Notes under the pieces: model-generated
Seen by the model: only the letters and a program-made list of their open reading frames with translations
The model's database searches: none
What the model was told of the DNA's origin: nothing
Made by a program: the position numbers and the translations under genes
Shown here: piece by piece, positions 29,213 through 36,702 of the stretch
How the letters are laid out: the number at the start of each line of letters is the position of its first letter
How positions within the stretch are numbered: position 1 is the first letter of the stretch
NCBI RefSeq assembly: GCF_001695835.1
Contig: NZ_MBSO01000023.1
Location: 345,520 to 409,519, forward strand
DNA: 64,000 bases
Reading direction: 5' to 3'
Source: Ensifer sp. LC11
GTDB taxonomy: Bacteria > Pseudomonadota > Alphaproteobacteria > Rhizobiales > Rhizobiaceae

Positions 29213-30462
29213 GGCCTGCCCTCGGCCACGATGCCGCGCGCCACCCAGTCGTCGAAGATCGCCAGCGCTGTTTTCGAGAATTCCGGCGCGTTGATGTGGC
29301 TGTCGACTTCGTGCAGGGCGACGCCCGAGGGGATCGCCCGGCGCATCTCGTCGATGAAGGCGTCGTGCGCTTCCGGTTCGTAGAGCGGCTCGTCGGGCTG
29401 GTCCCACTCCTGGATACCCCTAAGCGGCAGGATGAAGGCGACCTCAGTGCCGGTGCCGGCAAGCTTGTCGCCGATGACGCGGGCGATCTCGCGCCGCCCT
29501 TCGGCAGAAGTGGTCACCGAGCCGAGCAGCCGGTTATGGGCATGATAGGGGCGTCCGGCAAAGGCTTCTGGGACTGGTTGCCATGCCGGCAGGTCGACCA
29601 TGTCGACGGCGCCGGGCGCGACGATCTGCGGGATGCCGGATCGTCCGGCATTCTCCAGCCGGTCCGGGCCTGAGGTGACCACGGTGCCGTGATGATGATT
29701 GCTGACCTCCTGGATGCAGAAGTCGAAGACCGCGGTGAAGCCCTTCTCAGCCGCGATCGCCTCGAAGGCGCGCCCGCCCATGCCGGTCGCGTGGAAGACG
29801 GCGACGTCGTAGCCGCGGCGTTCGAGTTCGGGCTTCAGGTGTTTCATGTATTTGAGGCAGCTCGATCCGAGTGACGTCATGCCGATCAGCGGCCGCGAGG
29901 CGTCCGGCTTGGTGCCGAAGCGGGCGGCACCGACGACCGCGCCGCAGGCCTGGGAGAGTACCGAGCGGCAGATACCGTTGAGGCCGTAGAGCCCGCCGGC
30001 CCAGAGGATCATCATCAGGTCGGGCGCGATCCGTTCCGGCGGCAGCAGGTGCGAATAGGCGATGGTCGAGACGATGAATTTCGGCACGCCGAGCGGCAGG
30101 GCGGCGGCGACGTCGAGTGCAAGATCGGTGCCCATGGAGCCGCCGAGAATGATGACGCCATCGGCTTGGCCGGCTTCGTAGAGGGAGCGGGTGAGGGCGG
30201 CGGCACCCCTTGCCATCAGCGCCATGGCGCTGTGTTCGTCGCCGCTGGCAGTGATTGCCGCGATGCTGACGCCAGCGGCCTCGGCGATGTCGTGACGGGA
30301 GTATTCAGGCACATAGGGCGGATCGCCGAGAATACTGACATCCATCATCACAGGCAGGCCGCCGGCTTCGCGGATGACGGACGCCATGAACTGGAGTTCG
30401 TCGCATTTGGTATCTCCCGTACCCACCACGAGGATATTGGGGAGACGGTTCATTGCATTCAT
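29209..30462 (-). CDS. UPF0261 / Tm-1-like ATP-binding family protein
   Basis: This 417-residue protein has the UPF0261 hallmarks: ILVVGTGDTKCDELQFMA at the start, IIGG-like VIILGGSMGT, and IGMTSLGSSC. The VFHATGMGGRAFE segment and VDMVDLPAWQ near the middle are also typical. The fold is related to the N-terminal domain of the plant Tm-1 resistance protein. No biochemical role is firmly established as far as I know. Its start overlaps the stop of the IclR gene (TGATG) and its stop overlaps the HAD start, so it is a core part of this amine-catabolic operon. Confidence 0.85.
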   Translation of the reverse strand: MNAMNRLPNILVVGTGDTKCDELQFMASVIREAGGLPVMMDVSILGDPPYVPEYSRHDIAEAAGVSIAAITASGDEHSAMALMARGAAALTRSLYEAGQADGVIILGGSMGTDLALDVAAALPLGVPKFIVSTIAYSHLLPPERIAPDLMMILWAGGLYGLNGICRSVLSQACGAVVGAARFGTKPDASRPLIGMTSLGSSCLKYMKHLKPELERRGYDVAVFHATGMGGRAFEAIAAEKGFTAVFDFCIQEVSNHHHGTVVTSGPDRLENAGRSGIPQIVAPGAVDMVDLPAWQPVPEAFAGRPYHAHNRLLGSVTTSAEGRREIARVIGDKLAGTGTEVAFILPLRGIQEWDQPDEPLYEPEAHDAFIDEMRRAIPSGVALHEVDSHINAPEFSKTALAIFDDWVARGIVAEGRP

Positions 30463-31244
30463 CAGCCGGCCCTCCTTGCCAGCGGATCGGCAGCAACCTG
30501 CTCCAACCCGAAGAGTCTTTCGGAAATGCGTCTCGCCGCTGCCATCGCGGCGCGGCCCATCTGATCCACCGTTTCTTTTTCCGCGCGCGTCGCCGGGGCT
30601 GCGACAGCGATCGCGCCGACCGGGGTGCTGCCTGGCGCGCGGATCGGCGCAGCAACGCTGACGACGCCGGTTTCGAGGCCGTGATGACAGATCGAGTAGC
30701 CACGCCGGAGCGTCTCGCCGAGGGTCTGGCGGAGCGTCACCGGGTCGGTCAACGTCTGGTCGGTGAAGGCCTTGAGCGGCGCCGAGAGGGCCTCGTCGAT
30801 CTCTCTTGCTTGGCTAAAGGCGAGAAAGGCGAGGCCGGATGCCGTCGCGTGGAAGGGCAGGATGCTGCCGACATCGACGATGACCCGGTGCGCCCTTTGC
30901 GAGTCCTCCACATGAACAGTCGAAAGGCGACCGGCTGCGTGCTCGGAGAGGTGCACGGTTTCTCCGGTCAGGTTTGCAAGCTCCCTGGCGAAGGGCGTCG
31001 CGACGCTCAGATAGGGAAAACGCGCCTCGCGAATGCGGGCAAGCCGCACCGGCGCGCCACCGAGGCGATAACGCCGCGTCTCCACGTCCTGCTCGACGAA
31101 ACCGTGCTTTTCCAGTTCGACGAGAAAACGCCGGGCTGTCGCCTTGTCGAGCGCGCAATGCCTGGCAATGTCGCTCAAGCCTGCTTCCTTTTCCAGGCGC
31201 GAGATCGCGTCAAGCAAGGTCAGGGCCTTACCGATGGTGCTCAT
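30462..31244 (-). CDS. IclR-family transcriptional regulator
   Basis: From ATG 31244 (strong GGAGGA upstream) the protein is 260 residues. The N-terminal winged helix (about 5-65; LSDIARHCALDKATARRFL) and the IclR effector domain (PFHATASGLAFLAF, GYSICHHGLETGVVSVAAPI) are clear. It is the first gene of the minus-strand operon and is divergent from the APC permease, so it probably regulates both sides. A 6-5-6 palindrome at 31404-31420 is the candidate operator. Confidence 0.92.
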   Translation of the reverse strand: MSTIGKALTLLDAISRLEKEAGLSDIARHCALDKATARRFLVELEKHGFVEQDVETRRYRLGGAPVRLARIREARFPYLSVATPFARELANLTGETVHLSEHAAGRLSTVHVEDSQRAHRVIVDVGSILPFHATASGLAFLAFSQAREIDEALSAPLKAFTDQTLTDPVTLRQTLGETLRRGYSICHHGLETGVVSVAAPIRAPGSTPVGAIAVAAPATRAEKETVDQMGRAAMAAARRISERLFGLEQVAADPLARRAG

Positions 31245-31545
31245 CCATTCCTCCGTCGTTGAGCGCCCTTGCAAGTCATCTCTGCCTGTTCCCGTTTACG
31301 GGGCGGTGCGTCCGCCCTCGTCGTCGTCTTTGGTTGAGATACTTAACATGCGAAATAACTTGACAGGGCCGAACGCTTTTTGCAAGTCTATATTTGAAGC
31401 TAAGGTTCATATATTGAACCGAAAGACTTGCGCGGCCAAGACAAAAACAAATCCCCGCGCCTCAAGTCCGCTTCTGGGAGCTGCCGCCGGAGAGAAGGAC
31501 CGGAGGCGAAAAGGCCTTAGCGCCAGCAAGGGGAGCTAGAAGACC
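31245..31545. promoter_or_regulatory. divergent promoter region of IclR and APC permease genes with a candidate operator
   Basis: This gap is AT-rich at 31335-31430. At 31404-31420 GGTTCA-tatat-TGAACC is a perfect 6-bp inverted repeat, the size and form expected for an IclR dimer site. CTTGAC at 31359-31364 resembles a -35 element for the permease gene, and CTATAT at 31388-31393 resembles a -10. The spacing between them is 23 nt, longer than the usual 17, so I do not claim it as a promoter. Confidence 0.5.
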
Positions 31546-32997
31546 ATGACCAATCCATCCTCGCCCGCGACCGGGGCGAACCAATTGCGCAAGAACGCCC
31601 TTGGCGTCGGTGCAGTCACCTTTCTCGTCGTTTCCGCCGCCGCGCCGCTGACGGCGGTCGCCGGCGGCGTTCCGCTGTCGATGATGCTTGGCAACGGCGC
31701 CGGTATTCCCGGCACCTTCCTGCTCGTCACATTGATCCTGCTGCTGTTTTCCATCGGCTACGTCGCCATGGCGCGGCACATCCGCAATGCCGGCGCCTTT
31801 TATGCCTATACGGCCCAGGGTCTCGGCGGACTGATGGGCGGTGCGGCCGCAATGATCGCGATCCTTGCCTACAACGCCATGCAGATCGGCGTCTTCGGCC
31901 TGTTCGGTGCGGCGACGGCCGGGCTTTTCGCCGGCTTAGGAATTGATCTGCCCTGGTGGGTCTGGACCTTCATCGGCATTGCCGCCGTCGGCGTGCTCGG
32001 CTATCGCCGCGTCGACCTCTCGGCCAAGGTGCTGACCGTTCTCGTCATCCTCGAATATCTCGTCGTGCTCGTCATCGACGTCGCAATCCTCGCCAAGGGC
32101 GGCGACAGCGGGCTGACGATGACGTCGTTCACGCCTTCGGCCGTTCTTTCCGGCTCGCCGTCGATCGGCATTCTCTTCTGCTTTGCCGCCTTCATCGGCT
32201 TCGAGGCGACGACGATCTACAGCGAAGAGGCCCGCGATCCGGCACGGACGGTGCCGCGTGCAACCTATATCTCCGTGCTGATCATCGGCGTCTTCTACAT
32301 GTTCACCTCCTGGCTGATGGTGAACGCCGCCGGTGCCGACAAGCTGGTGCCGGAACTGCAGGGCCTTGCCGATCCGACCACATTCCTCTTCGGCCTTGCC
32401 GAGCGTTATGCCGGCGGTTGGCTGCCGCCGCTGATGAACGTGCTCTTCGTCACCAGCCTGTTTGCCGGCGTACTGGCGTTCCACAACGGCGTCGCCCGTT
32501 ACCTCTACGTCGCTGGCCGCGAGCGGCTGCTGCCGGCCTCGATTGGCGTCACCCATCCGCTCTACCACAGCCCGCATGTCGGCTCGCTGATCCAGACGGT
32601 CATTGCCGTTCTCGTCGTGGCGCTGTTTGCGGCAACGGGTCAGGACCCGGTGCTGGCGCTGTTTTCGTGGCTGACCAATGTCGGCACGCTTGCGGTCATG
32701 ACGCTGATGGCGTTTACCGCCTTTGCCATCGTCGCCTTCTTCAACCGCAATACCGGGCTTGAACGGAACCCGCTGGTGACCAAGGTCATTCCCGTCGTCA
32801 CCGGCCTGATCCTCGTTGCCGTCATCATCGCGATTGCGGTCAATTTCGGCGATCTCGCCGGCGCCACCGGTATTCTCGCCGTAATCCTGCCCGGTCTGGT
32901 CGTGATTTTCGGCCTCATCGGTCTCGTATTGGCGGCGTCGTTGAAATCGGGCAATCCGATCGAGTTCGCCCGCCTCGGTGCCGGCCAGGAAATCTGA
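31546..32997 (+). CDS. APC-superfamily amino acid/amine permease
   Basis: This 483-residue membrane protein has about 12-14 hydrophobic segments. It includes the first-helix motif VVSAAAPLTAVAGGVP, GGAAAMIAILAYNAMQIGVFGLFG and the FIGFEATTIYSEEARDP segment typical of YhdG/EutP-like APC carriers. It takes up amino acids or amines by proton coupling. It is divergent from the IclR operon and upstream of an aldehyde dehydrogenase. This makes it the likely uptake step for the compound that the locus degrades. Confidence 0.9.
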   Translation: MTNPSSPATGANQLRKNALGVGAVTFLVVSAAAPLTAVAGGVPLSMMLGNGAGIPGTFLLVTLILLLFSIGYVAMARHIRNAGAFYAYTAQGLGGLMGGAAAMIAILAYNAMQIGVFGLFGAATAGLFAGLGIDLPWWVWTFIGIAAVGVLGYRRVDLSAKVLTVLVILEYLVVLVIDVAILAKGGDSGLTMTSFTPSAVLSGSPSIGILFCFAAFIGFEATTIYSEEARDPARTVPRATYISVLIIGVFYMFTSWLMVNAAGADKLVPELQGLADPTTFLFGLAERYAGGWLPPLMNVLFVTSLFAGVLAFHNGVARYLYVAGRERLLPASIGVTHPLYHSPHVGSLIQTVIAVLVVALFAATGQDPVLALFSWLTNVGTLAVMTLMAFTAFAIVAFFNRNTGLERNPLVTKVIPVVTGLILVAVIIAIAVNFGDLAGATGILAVILPGLVVIFGLIGLVLAASLKSGNPIEFARLGAGQEI

Positions 32998-33007
32998 TCG
33001 CAGGCTT

Positions 33008-33051
33008 GCCGTTCCAGAGAATTCGCGAAACGGATTTCCGTCCGGAACGGC
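33008..33051. other. inverted repeat between permease and aldehyde dehydrogenase genes
   Basis: GCCGTTCC at 33008-33015 and GGAACGGC at 33044-33051 pair perfectly, and an inner ACGGA/TCCGT helix lies between them. The element is 10 nt after the permease stop and 69 nt before the dehydrogenase ATG. It may be a transcript-processing or attenuating hairpin. There is no T run, so it is not a canonical terminator. Confidence 0.4.
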
Positions 33052-33119
33052 ATAATCTTCTAGAAGCCAGGGATGGCGGGCTCGCCGCCGTCTCTATAAG
33101 TCAACCAGGACCGGACATC

Positions 33120-34598
33120 ATGCAGGACAAGATCGATCAATTGCGAAACCTCCCCGTCGCGGGGCAGAAGCTGTTCATCGGCGGCCGCTGGCAGGAAAGT
33201 CTGTCCGGCCAATCCCTCGCTGTCGTCTCACCGATCGACGGGAAGCATCTGACGACGATTGCCGACGCGGTAGCCAGCGATGTCGATGCGGCCGTCCGTG
33301 CCGCCCGCGCCGCCTTCGAAAAGGGAAGCTGGTCGAAAGCCGCACCGGCGGCCCGCAAGAAGGTGCTGACGCGCATTGCCGAAATCATCGAAGCGCAGGC
33401 GTTGGAGCTGGCCGTTCTGGGCGTGCGCGACAATGGCACCGAAATTTCGATGGCGCTGAAGGCCGAGCCGGGCAGCGCGGCCGGCACCTTCCGCTACTAT
33501 GCCGAGGCACTCGACAAGGTTTATGGCGAGATCGCGCCGACCGCCGAAAACATCCTTGGCCTCGTGCACCGCGAGCCGATCGGTGTGGTCGCGGCGATCG
33601 TTCCCTGGAATTTCCCGCTGATGATCGGCGCCTGGAAGATCGCGCCGGCGCTCGCCGCTGGAAACTCGGTCGTGCTCAAGCCTGCCGAAGGCGCCTCGCT
33701 CAGCCTGCTGCGGCTCGCCGAAATCTGTGCCGAGGCCGGCCTGCCGGAGGGCGTCTTGAACGTCGTCACCGGCCGAGGCGTCACGACTGGAGAAGCGATC
33801 GGCCTGCATGGCGATATCGATGTCCTTGCCTTCACCGGTTCGGGCGGCGTCGGCCGCCGACTGCTCGAGTACTCTGCGCGCTCGAACCTGAAGCGCGTCT
33901 ATCTCGAACTCGGCGGCAAGTCGCCGAACGTCGTCTTTGCCGATGCACCGGATCTCGATCAGGCGGCGCGCATCTCCGCCTACGGCATCTTCCGCAATTC
34001 CGGCCAGGTCTGCGTCGCCGGTTCAAGGCTGCTGGTCGAGCGCTCCATCCATGAGACCTTTGCCGAGAAAGTGGCGGCGATCGCGGCGTCGATGAAGGTC
34101 GGCGATCCGCTGCTGCTTGCGACCGAGGCGGGCGCTATTTCGAGCGAGGCCCAGCTCCAAAAGAACCTCGATTTCGTTCGCGACGCCGAGAGCGAAGGCG
34201 CGCGCCTGCGCTGGGGCGGCAAGCGTATCCTTGCTGAAACCGGCGGCTGTTACATGCAGCCGACCGTCTTCGATGTTCAACCGGATATGAAGCTGGCGAA
34301 GGAAGAGGTCTTCGGACCGGTGCTGGCGGTCATCCCCTTCGACGACGAGGCAGATGCTCTCCGGATCGCCAATGCAACGGACTACGGACTGGCGTCGGCC
34401 GTCTGGACCGCGAACCTGTCACGGGCGCACCGGATGGTGCGCGGCATTCGCGCCGGCGTCGTGCACGTCAACACCTATGGCGGCGCCGACAACACGGTGC
34501 CGCTTGGCGGTGTCAGGCAGTCCGGCAACGGCCACGACAAGTCGCTGCACGCGCTCGACAAATATACCGACCTGAAGACCGCCTGGATCCAGCTCTGA
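33120..34598 (+). CDS. aldehyde dehydrogenase, PuuC-like
   Basis: From ATG 33120 the protein is 492 residues; the open frame extends upstream to 33006 without a protein-like start. Catalytic residues are Asn in VPWNFPLMIG, Glu in LELGGKSPNV and Cys in NSGQVCVAGSRLL. The QVCVAGSRLL segment and overall pattern are closest to PuuC/AldH, which oxidise amino- and gamma-glutamyl-amino aldehydes. It follows the permease by about 120 nt. In the locus it could oxidise the semialdehyde released by the phospho-lyase-like enzyme. Confidence 0.85.
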   Translation: MQDKIDQLRNLPVAGQKLFIGGRWQESLSGQSLAVVSPIDGKHLTTIADAVASDVDAAVRAARAAFEKGSWSKAAPAARKKVLTRIAEIIEAQALELAVLGVRDNGTEISMALKAEPGSAAGTFRYYAEALDKVYGEIAPTAENILGLVHREPIGVVAAIVPWNFPLMIGAWKIAPALAAGNSVVLKPAEGASLSLLRLAEICAEAGLPEGVLNVVTGRGVTTGEAIGLHGDIDVLAFTGSGGVGRRLLEYSARSNLKRVYLELGGKSPNVVFADAPDLDQAARISAYGIFRNSGQVCVAGSRLLVERSIHETFAEKVAAIAASMKVGDPLLLATEAGAISSEAQLQKNLDFVRDAESEGARLRWGGKRILAETGGCYMQPTVFDVQPDMKLAKEEVFGPVLAVIPFDDEADALRIANATDYGLASAVWTANLSRAHRMVRGIRAGVVHVNTYGGADNTVPLGGVRQSGNGHDKSLHALDKYTDLKTAWIQL

Positions 34599-34767
34599 CC
34601 CCAAGGTCTGACCTCAAGGGAGGCAAAGCAGCGTCGCTGCAGAGCCGGGTGAACAGCTCGTCCGGTTCGGCGCCGGCCGGGTGGTCCATCGTTGCCCGCA
34701 AAGCCCATTGCGGCTGCTGGGGAAAGCGACGCCGTCGCCGGTGGCCGCAAGGAGGGCAGCCTGTTCT

Positions 34768-36024
34768 CTATCCGAAGGCGAGTTCGAGGTTTTGCCGGTC
34801 CCGGGCCACCACGCGGCATTTGGTTTCGAGTCCGTCGCCGGCAACGATCAGCACGAGTTCCGGCGGAATACCCGACGAGTTTGAAACCGTGACCGCTGCA
34901 CCATCGGCCCCAAGGGACCTGATCGTGCAATCGATCCTTGAGTGACGGTCGCCATAAAGAATGGTGCCGGCCTTCAGGACACGCTCACGAGGCCCCGTCT
35001 GATAGCCGGCGTCGAGGCTACACCAATCAACGCAGCGGTTTCTGCCGGCAGCCTTGGCGAGATACATCGCCGCGTCCGCCTGAGCGAGCAAAGTGCCGAT
35101 ATCCCTGCTCTTGGGTGAAAGCGCCGCGGTGCCGAAGCTCGCAGTCACCGCGAGTTGGCCGAAGTCACCATGGATTGTTTGCGCGGCGATCGCTGCCCGC
35201 AGCTTTTCTGCCGCAGCCAGCGCGCCTTTCGCGTCGACATGCGGCAGCATGATCGCGAATTCTTCGCCGCCGAGCCGCCCGAACAGGTCACTTGCCCGGA
35301 GGTTGACTTGGCAGATGGTCGCTACAGCCTTCAGGACTTCGTCTCCCGCCGCGTGGCCGTGCGTGTCGTTGACCCGTTTGAAATGGTCGACGTCGAGCAC
35401 GATGCAGGAGAGATCATGCTGGTGCCGCACGGCGAGCGAGATCAACTTGTCTGCCTCGTCGCGGAAAGCACGCCGCGTTAGCGCACCGGTGAGCCCATCC
35501 GTTGCGGCAGAGCGGAGCAGATCGATCCGGTCCATCGCCACGCCCGCCAATTCGCTCAGGATCGCGAGATCTGTGTCAGCAAAGTGTCTCGGCGCACGAT
35601 CAATCGCACACACGGTTCCGACCGTGTGCCCATCCTTCGTCTTAAGCGGAACGCCAGCGTAGAACCGAATGTGTTCCGCGCCCGTGACGGCCGGGTGCCG
35701 CGAAAATCGCGGGTCTTTCGTGGCATCGTTGACGATAAGGGGTTCCTCGGAAGTGATGACATATCGGCAGAACGTGTCCTCACGAGGAACCTCCTCGAAC
35801 GAGAGCCCGGAGCAGGCCTTGTACCATTGGCGGTGCGCGTCGACCAAAGAGACGATGCCGATGTCGATGGCGAAGACCTGCCGTATCAGCCGCACGACGC
35901 GGTCAAGGCCGTCATCCCTTGGCGTGTCGAGAATGTCGAGGTGTCCGAGTGCCAGGAGGCGATCGAATTCCCTGCCTTGCATGTCTGCCGTCGTCGGCCG
36001 CCCGCCCCGCTCAGCAACCACCAT
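34768..36024 (-). CDS. GAF-GGDEF-PilZ diguanylate cyclase
   Basis: From ATG 36024 (AGAGG upstream) the protein is 418 residues; ATG 36042 is the alternative. An N-terminal GAF domain (about 20-165; GIVSLVDAHRQWYKACSG, DTFCRYVI) precedes a GGDEF domain with GGEEF at 252-256 and the inhibitory RxxD (RASD) five residues before it, so product inhibition is plausible. The C-terminal about 70 residues (RERVLKAGTILYG, CTIRSLGADGAAV, ELAFG) look like a PilZ domain. It should make c-di-GMP and may also bind it. It is a single gene between the two catabolic loci. Confidence 0.82.
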   Translation of the reverse strand: MVVAERGGRPTTADMQGREFDRLLALGHLDILDTPRDDGLDRVVRLIRQVFAIDIGIVSLVDAHRQWYKACSGLSFEEVPREDTFCRYVITSEEPLIVNDATKDPRFSRHPAVTGAEHIRFYAGVPLKTKDGHTVGTVCAIDRAPRHFADTDLAILSELAGVAMDRIDLLRSAATDGLTGALTRRAFRDEADKLISLAVRHQHDLSCIVLDVDHFKRVNDTHGHAAGDEVLKAVATICQVNLRASDLFGRLGGEEFAIMLPHVDAKGALAAAEKLRAAIAAQTIHGDFGQLAVTASFGTAALSPKSRDIGTLLAQADAAMYLAKAAGRNRCVDWCSLDAGYQTGPRERVLKAGTILYGDRHSRIDCTIRSLGADGAAVTVSNSSGIPPELVLIVAGDGLETKCRVVARDRQNLELAFG

Positions 36025-36154
36025 TCCGTTTTCCTCTCTCATTGCGCGCCAAGCAAATAGAGCGCTTTACGAAAAAAACAAAAGGCACTGGACAGCACGT
36101 GGATGTGGATTGCGTCGGCTCTGTGGCGAAACCTTCGTCAATGGGCCGTGTTCG

Positions 36155-36180
36155 TATAGGCGGGCGAGACCCCGCCTATA
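36155..36180. terminator. 10-bp perfect hairpin just after hpaC
   Basis: TATAGGCGGG at 36155-36164 and CCCGCCTATA at 36171-36180 form a perfect stem with a 6-nt loop, one base beyond the hpaC stop. There is no T run on the minus strand, so it is either a weak terminator or a 3' stabilising hairpin of the hpaBC transcript. Confidence 0.45.
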
Positions 36181-36181
36181 T

Positions 36182-36694
36182 CTAGCCGCCGAAACTTCCG
36201 AGCTGCGTCGGCACATGCACATAGTTGCGGTCGAAGTAGAGCAGAGCGTTGCCGTCGCTTCGCGAACGGATGCCGACGACCCGGCCGATCAGGATATGGT
36301 GCGTTCCCAGAAGCCGCGCTTCGGCGAGTTCGCAGTCGAGCGAAACGATCGCATCCTTGACGGCGAAACTGCCCGATTGCATCTCCACCCAGTCGGCGGC
36401 CGCGTAACGCGCCGCCATGTCCTGGGTGGCACCGGCGAAATGGCCGGCGAGGTCCCGGTGGTCGTGGCTGAGCACGTTGACGCAGAAGCGTCGGTTCTCG
36501 ATGAACAGGCCGCATTGGGTGGAGTTGCGGTTCATGCAGACGAGCAGGGTCGGCGGCTCGTCGGTCACGGAACACATGGCGGTGGCGGTGAAACCGCCGC
36601 GCCCGGCGGGTCCGTTGGTCGTGATGACGTTGACCGGCGCGCAGACCCGCGCCATGGCGTTGCGAAACTCCGTTTTTGAGACGAGCGGTTCCAT
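36182..36694 (-). CDS. hpaC: flavin reductase component of 4-hydroxyphenylacetate 3-monooxygenase
   Basis: From ATG 36694 the protein is 170 residues, as usual for HpaC. It has the split-barrel flavin reductase fold: NAMARVCAPVNVITTNG, GFTATAMCSVTDEPPTLLVC and a C-terminal LLGTHHILIGRVV segment. It reduces FAD with NADH and passes reduced flavin to HpaB. It lies 8 nt after hpaB. Upstream open frame to 36796 is a shadow of hpaB. Confidence 0.93.
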   Translation of the reverse strand: MEPLVSKTEFRNAMARVCAPVNVITTNGPAGRGGFTATAMCSVTDEPPTLLVCMNRNSTQCGLFIENRRFCVNVLSHDHRDLAGHFAGATQDMAARYAAADWVEMQSGSFAVKDAIVSLDCELAEARLLGTHHILIGRVVGIRSRSDGNALLYFDRNYVHVPTQLGSFGG

Positions 36695-36702
36695 AGCGGG
36701 CC

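Noticed and set aside
31359..31394. A housekeeping promoter (CTTGAC ... CTATAT) for the APC permease
   Set aside because: The two boxes match rhizobial consensus, but the spacing is 23 nt instead of about 17, so I do not call it.
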